Below, one piece after another: positions 62,354 through 64,000 of a stretch of DNA of 64,000 nt (its first letter is position 1; every line of letters begins with the position of its first letter). The stretch lies in NCBI RefSeq assembly GCF_022842145.1, contig NZ_JALHQD010000001.1, positions 688,127-752,126 of the forward strand, read 5' to 3'. Position numbers and translations under genes: made by a program. The notes under the pieces were generated by a model. It did not search any database and was not told the DNA's origin. It saw only the letters and a program-made list of their open reading frames with translations. The stretch comes from Tabrizicola sp. Lineage in GTDB: Bacteria; Pseudomonadota; Alphaproteobacteria; Rhodobacterales; Rhodobacteraceae.

Positions 62354-63508
62354 TCACGCCTCTTTCAGCAGGGCCTCACGGGTGGCGGTCAGGTCCGAGG
62401 CAAGCCATTGTGATTGCAGGGCTTTCAGACGCGCGCCCAGCGCTTCGCCCTGCAGGGCGGGCATCAGGTCGGCTGCGGCGACGGGAAACCGGGCCTGAGT
62501 GCCGCGCTGGATTTCCGCCGTCCATGCGGGCGGCGGCGGGGTCTCGAAAATGGCGGCGCGGGCGAGGATTGCGTCGGTGGCGAGGGCGTCGCCCAACTGC
62601 CAGCCAAGGGCGGCGGGCGTCTCGGGCGAGCCGAGTGCGTTGCGAAGGGCGGCAAGATCCCGCGCCTCGGCTTTGGAAAGGCGGAGGTGATCTGGATCGC
62701 CACCGAGGACGGCGAGGCGGCGAAGCCAGCGGGCGGGATGGCCCGCGTCGAGGTGGACAAGTGGAGCCAACGCGCGGGGGTCCGCGCCGGGCAGGATCAG
62801 TGCCAGGACGCCGGTCTGCGCCATCGCCGCAACAGAAGGCGCGGGGTCGCGGGCGGCGAGAAGTTTGCGCAGTTCGGCGGTGATGCGTTCCTTGGAAATC
62901 GTCTCCAGCCCGGCGGAAAAGGCGGCGCAGGCGGCCAGACCCTCGGCGTCGATGCCGCCGTCCGGGTCGCCGTAGGCCGCGTGGAAACGGAAGAAGCGGA
63001 GGATGCGGAGGTAATCCTCGCGGATGCGGGTTTCCGGGTCGCCGACAAAGCGGACACGGCGGGCCTGCAGGTCGGACAGGCCGTTCAGCGGGTCGATGAC
63101 GCTGCCGTGGCGGTCGGCGTACAGTGCGTTCATCGTGAAGTCACGGCGCTGGGCGTCCTCCTGGATGTCGGTCGAAAAGGCCACCACGGCGCGGCGGCCG
63201 TCGGTTTCCACGTCGCGGCGGAAGGTGGTGACTTCGTGCGGTTTGCCAGCGGCCACCACGGTGACAGTGCCGTGGTCGATGCCGGTGGGGACGGGCTTGA
63301 AACCTGCGGCTTCCGCGAGGTCGGAAACTGCCTGGGGGGCCGCGTCGGTGCTGATATCAACATCGCTGACGGGTTCGCCCAGAAGGGCGTTGCGGACGCA
63401 ACCACCGACGAAGAGTGCCTTGTGACCTTGGGCCTCAAGCGCCTGCATTAGGGCCTGCGTCCCCGGATGGTCCAGCCAGTCGCCCCCGACTTTTTCGTCA
63501 GCACTCAT
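62354..63508 (-). CDS. cca: CCA tRNA nucleotidyltransferase (poly(A) polymerase family)
   Basis: This 384-residue enzyme has the nucleotidyltransferase core: GG (35-36) with Arg39, the metal-binding DVD (49-51), the RRDFTMNAL block and ETRIREDYLRILRFFRF for RNA/nucleotide selection. It adds or repairs the 3' CCA of tRNAs. Class II enzymes also include poly(A) polymerase; no PAP-specific feature is evident. The start overlaps the upstream NUDIX gene by 4 bases. The 162 bases downstream, before the ABC gene, hold no gene I can support. Confidence 0.92.
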   Translation of the reverse strand: MSADEKVGGDWLDHPGTQALMQALEAQGHKALFVGGCVRNALLGEPVSDVDISTDAAPQAVSDLAEAAGFKPVPTGIDHGTVTVVAAGKPHEVTTFRRDVETDGRRAVVAFSTDIQEDAQRRDFTMNALYADRHGSVIDPLNGLSDLQARRVRFVGDPETRIREDYLRILRFFRFHAAYGDPDGGIDAEGLAACAAFSAGLETISKERITAELRKLLAARDPAPSVAAMAQTGVLALILPGADPRALAPLVHLDAGHPARWLRRLAVLGGDPDHLRLSKAEARDLAALRNALGSPETPAALGWQLGDALATDAILARAAIFETPPPPAWTAEIQRGTQARFPVAAADLMPALQGEALGARLKALQSQWLASDLTATREALLKEA

Positions 63509-64000
63509 GTTTCAACCCGGTCCGCCAACCCCCGCAGGATACGCGCGGTGGCGCCCCAGATGTAATAGGGGCCGTAGGGCACGGCATAGTAGCGCCGCCA
63601 GACGCCCATCCACTGACGCCGCTCGATGGCGAAGCGGGAGGGGCTCAGCACGTGGGCAAGGGGGACGGTAAAGACCTCGTCTACCTCGCCAGCCTCGGGC
63701 ATGGGGTCGAAGGGGCCGCGGATCAGACCCACGTAAGGGGTAATGGCGAAGCCGGTGACAGTTTCGTGGACGGGGAGCGTACCGATGATGTCCACGCGGT
63801 CTGGTGGCAATCCGATTTCCTCGCGGGTCTCGCGCAGGGCGGCGGTTTCTGGGCCCGCATCGGTGGGGTCCACCTTGCCACCCGGAAAGGCGATCTGGCC
63901 GGGGTGGTGCTTCAGATGCGACGACCGCTTGGTTAGGATCAGGCCCGCACCTTCGGGCCGCAGCCAGACGGGGACCAGCACAGCGGCGGGCCGCAGCGGC
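63505..64000 (-). CDS. NUDIX hydrolase, CoA pyrophosphatase-like (5' end beyond window)
   Basis: The reading frame runs off the right edge, so the N-terminus is missing. The visible part (at least 165 residues) starts with RPAAVLVPVWLRPEGAG and carries the NUDIX box between FPGGKVDP and ETREEIGLP, preceded by KHHPGQIAFPGG, the UPF0035 signature of YeaB/NudL coenzyme-A pyrophosphatases. It hydrolyses CoA or related dinucleotides. It is coupled to cca by a 4-base overlap. A GTG at 63981 is in frame but lies inside conserved sequence. Confidence 0.85.
   Translation of the reverse strand, partial: PLRPAAVLVPVWLRPEGAGLILTKRSSHLKHHPGQIAFPGGKVDPTDAGPETAALRETREEIGLPPDRVDIIGTLPVHETVTGFAITPYVGLIRGPFDPMPEAGEVDEVFTVPLAHVLSPSRFAIERRQWMGVWRRYYAVPYGPYYIWGATARILRGLADRVET

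Noticed and set aside
61944-62357. A 137-codon minus-strand frame between the ABC exporter and cca
   Set aside because: Most of it overlaps the exporter in another frame and its composition is shadow-like; no start signal supports it.

Overview
The window is 64 kb of GC-rich bacterial chromosome. It most likely comes from an alphaproteobacterium of the Rhodobacteraceae (Rhodobacter/Gemmobacter/Paracoccus relatives). The basis is a complete smo/mtlK polyol operon in the order described for Rhodobacter, a long-form hpf and ptsN directly after lptB with no rpoN between them, an NDUFAF5-like gene, single-copy housekeeping genes in tight operons with ATGA and TGATG overlaps, and TTGnnn-N17 promoters with weak -10 boxes. 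I see no insertion sequence, phage gene, CRISPR array, tRNA or rRNA. Almost everything reads as core genome.

Layout. 1-3545 (+): end of kdsD, then lptC-lptA-lptB (LPS export), hpf and ptsN. 3642-11540 (-): a surface-glycan block with a two-domain sulfotransferase, a core-2/I-branching type glycosyltransferase with a large extra domain, two tandem paralogous GT-A glycosyltransferases and galU, followed by kdsB and cysQ (PAP phosphatase). 11648-13065 (+): an ABC-2 permease without its ATPase, and an exported SH3-domain protein. 13273-17271 (+): dnaK, dnaJ, radC. 17298-25410 (+): sugar phosphatase, SorC-family regulator, smoEFGK transporter, sorbitol dehydrogenase and mannitol dehydrogenase. 25407-30747 (-): a binding-protein/OmpA fusion, an unknown exported protein and secA. 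30936-33651 (+): parvulin, argJ, mutT. 33778-39279 (-): rimP-nusA-ylxR-infB, with a promoter, a leader with a terminator-like attenuator, and a terminator. 39510-44857 (+): tamA-tamB.

44862-50405 (-): a tiny Val/Glu/Pro-rich membrane protein, yjbF and yjbH (exopolysaccharide-associated), marR, a nitrilase-family hydrolase, grxC and comF. 50429-55132 (+): NDUFAF5-like protein, hemH, exonuclease III and a fused aconitase X. 55194-57031: two L,D-transpeptidases flanking a CAP-domain lipoprotein. 57122-64000 (-): an RlmD-type RNA methyltransferase, two ABC exporters, cca and a truncated NUDIX hydrolase.

The main theme is the cell envelope: Kdo/LPS supply and export, glycan assembly and sulfation, TamAB, YjbFH, L,D-transpeptidases, SecA and an OmpA-type anchor. 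The most interesting candidate system is the inferred sulfated, branched surface glycan at 3642-9774. A PAP-degrading CysQ nearby could remove the sulfotransferase by-product. Non-coding signals worth checking are a pair of related intergenic repeats (3554-3619 and 52428-52494), the rimP leader attenuator and several long hairpins.
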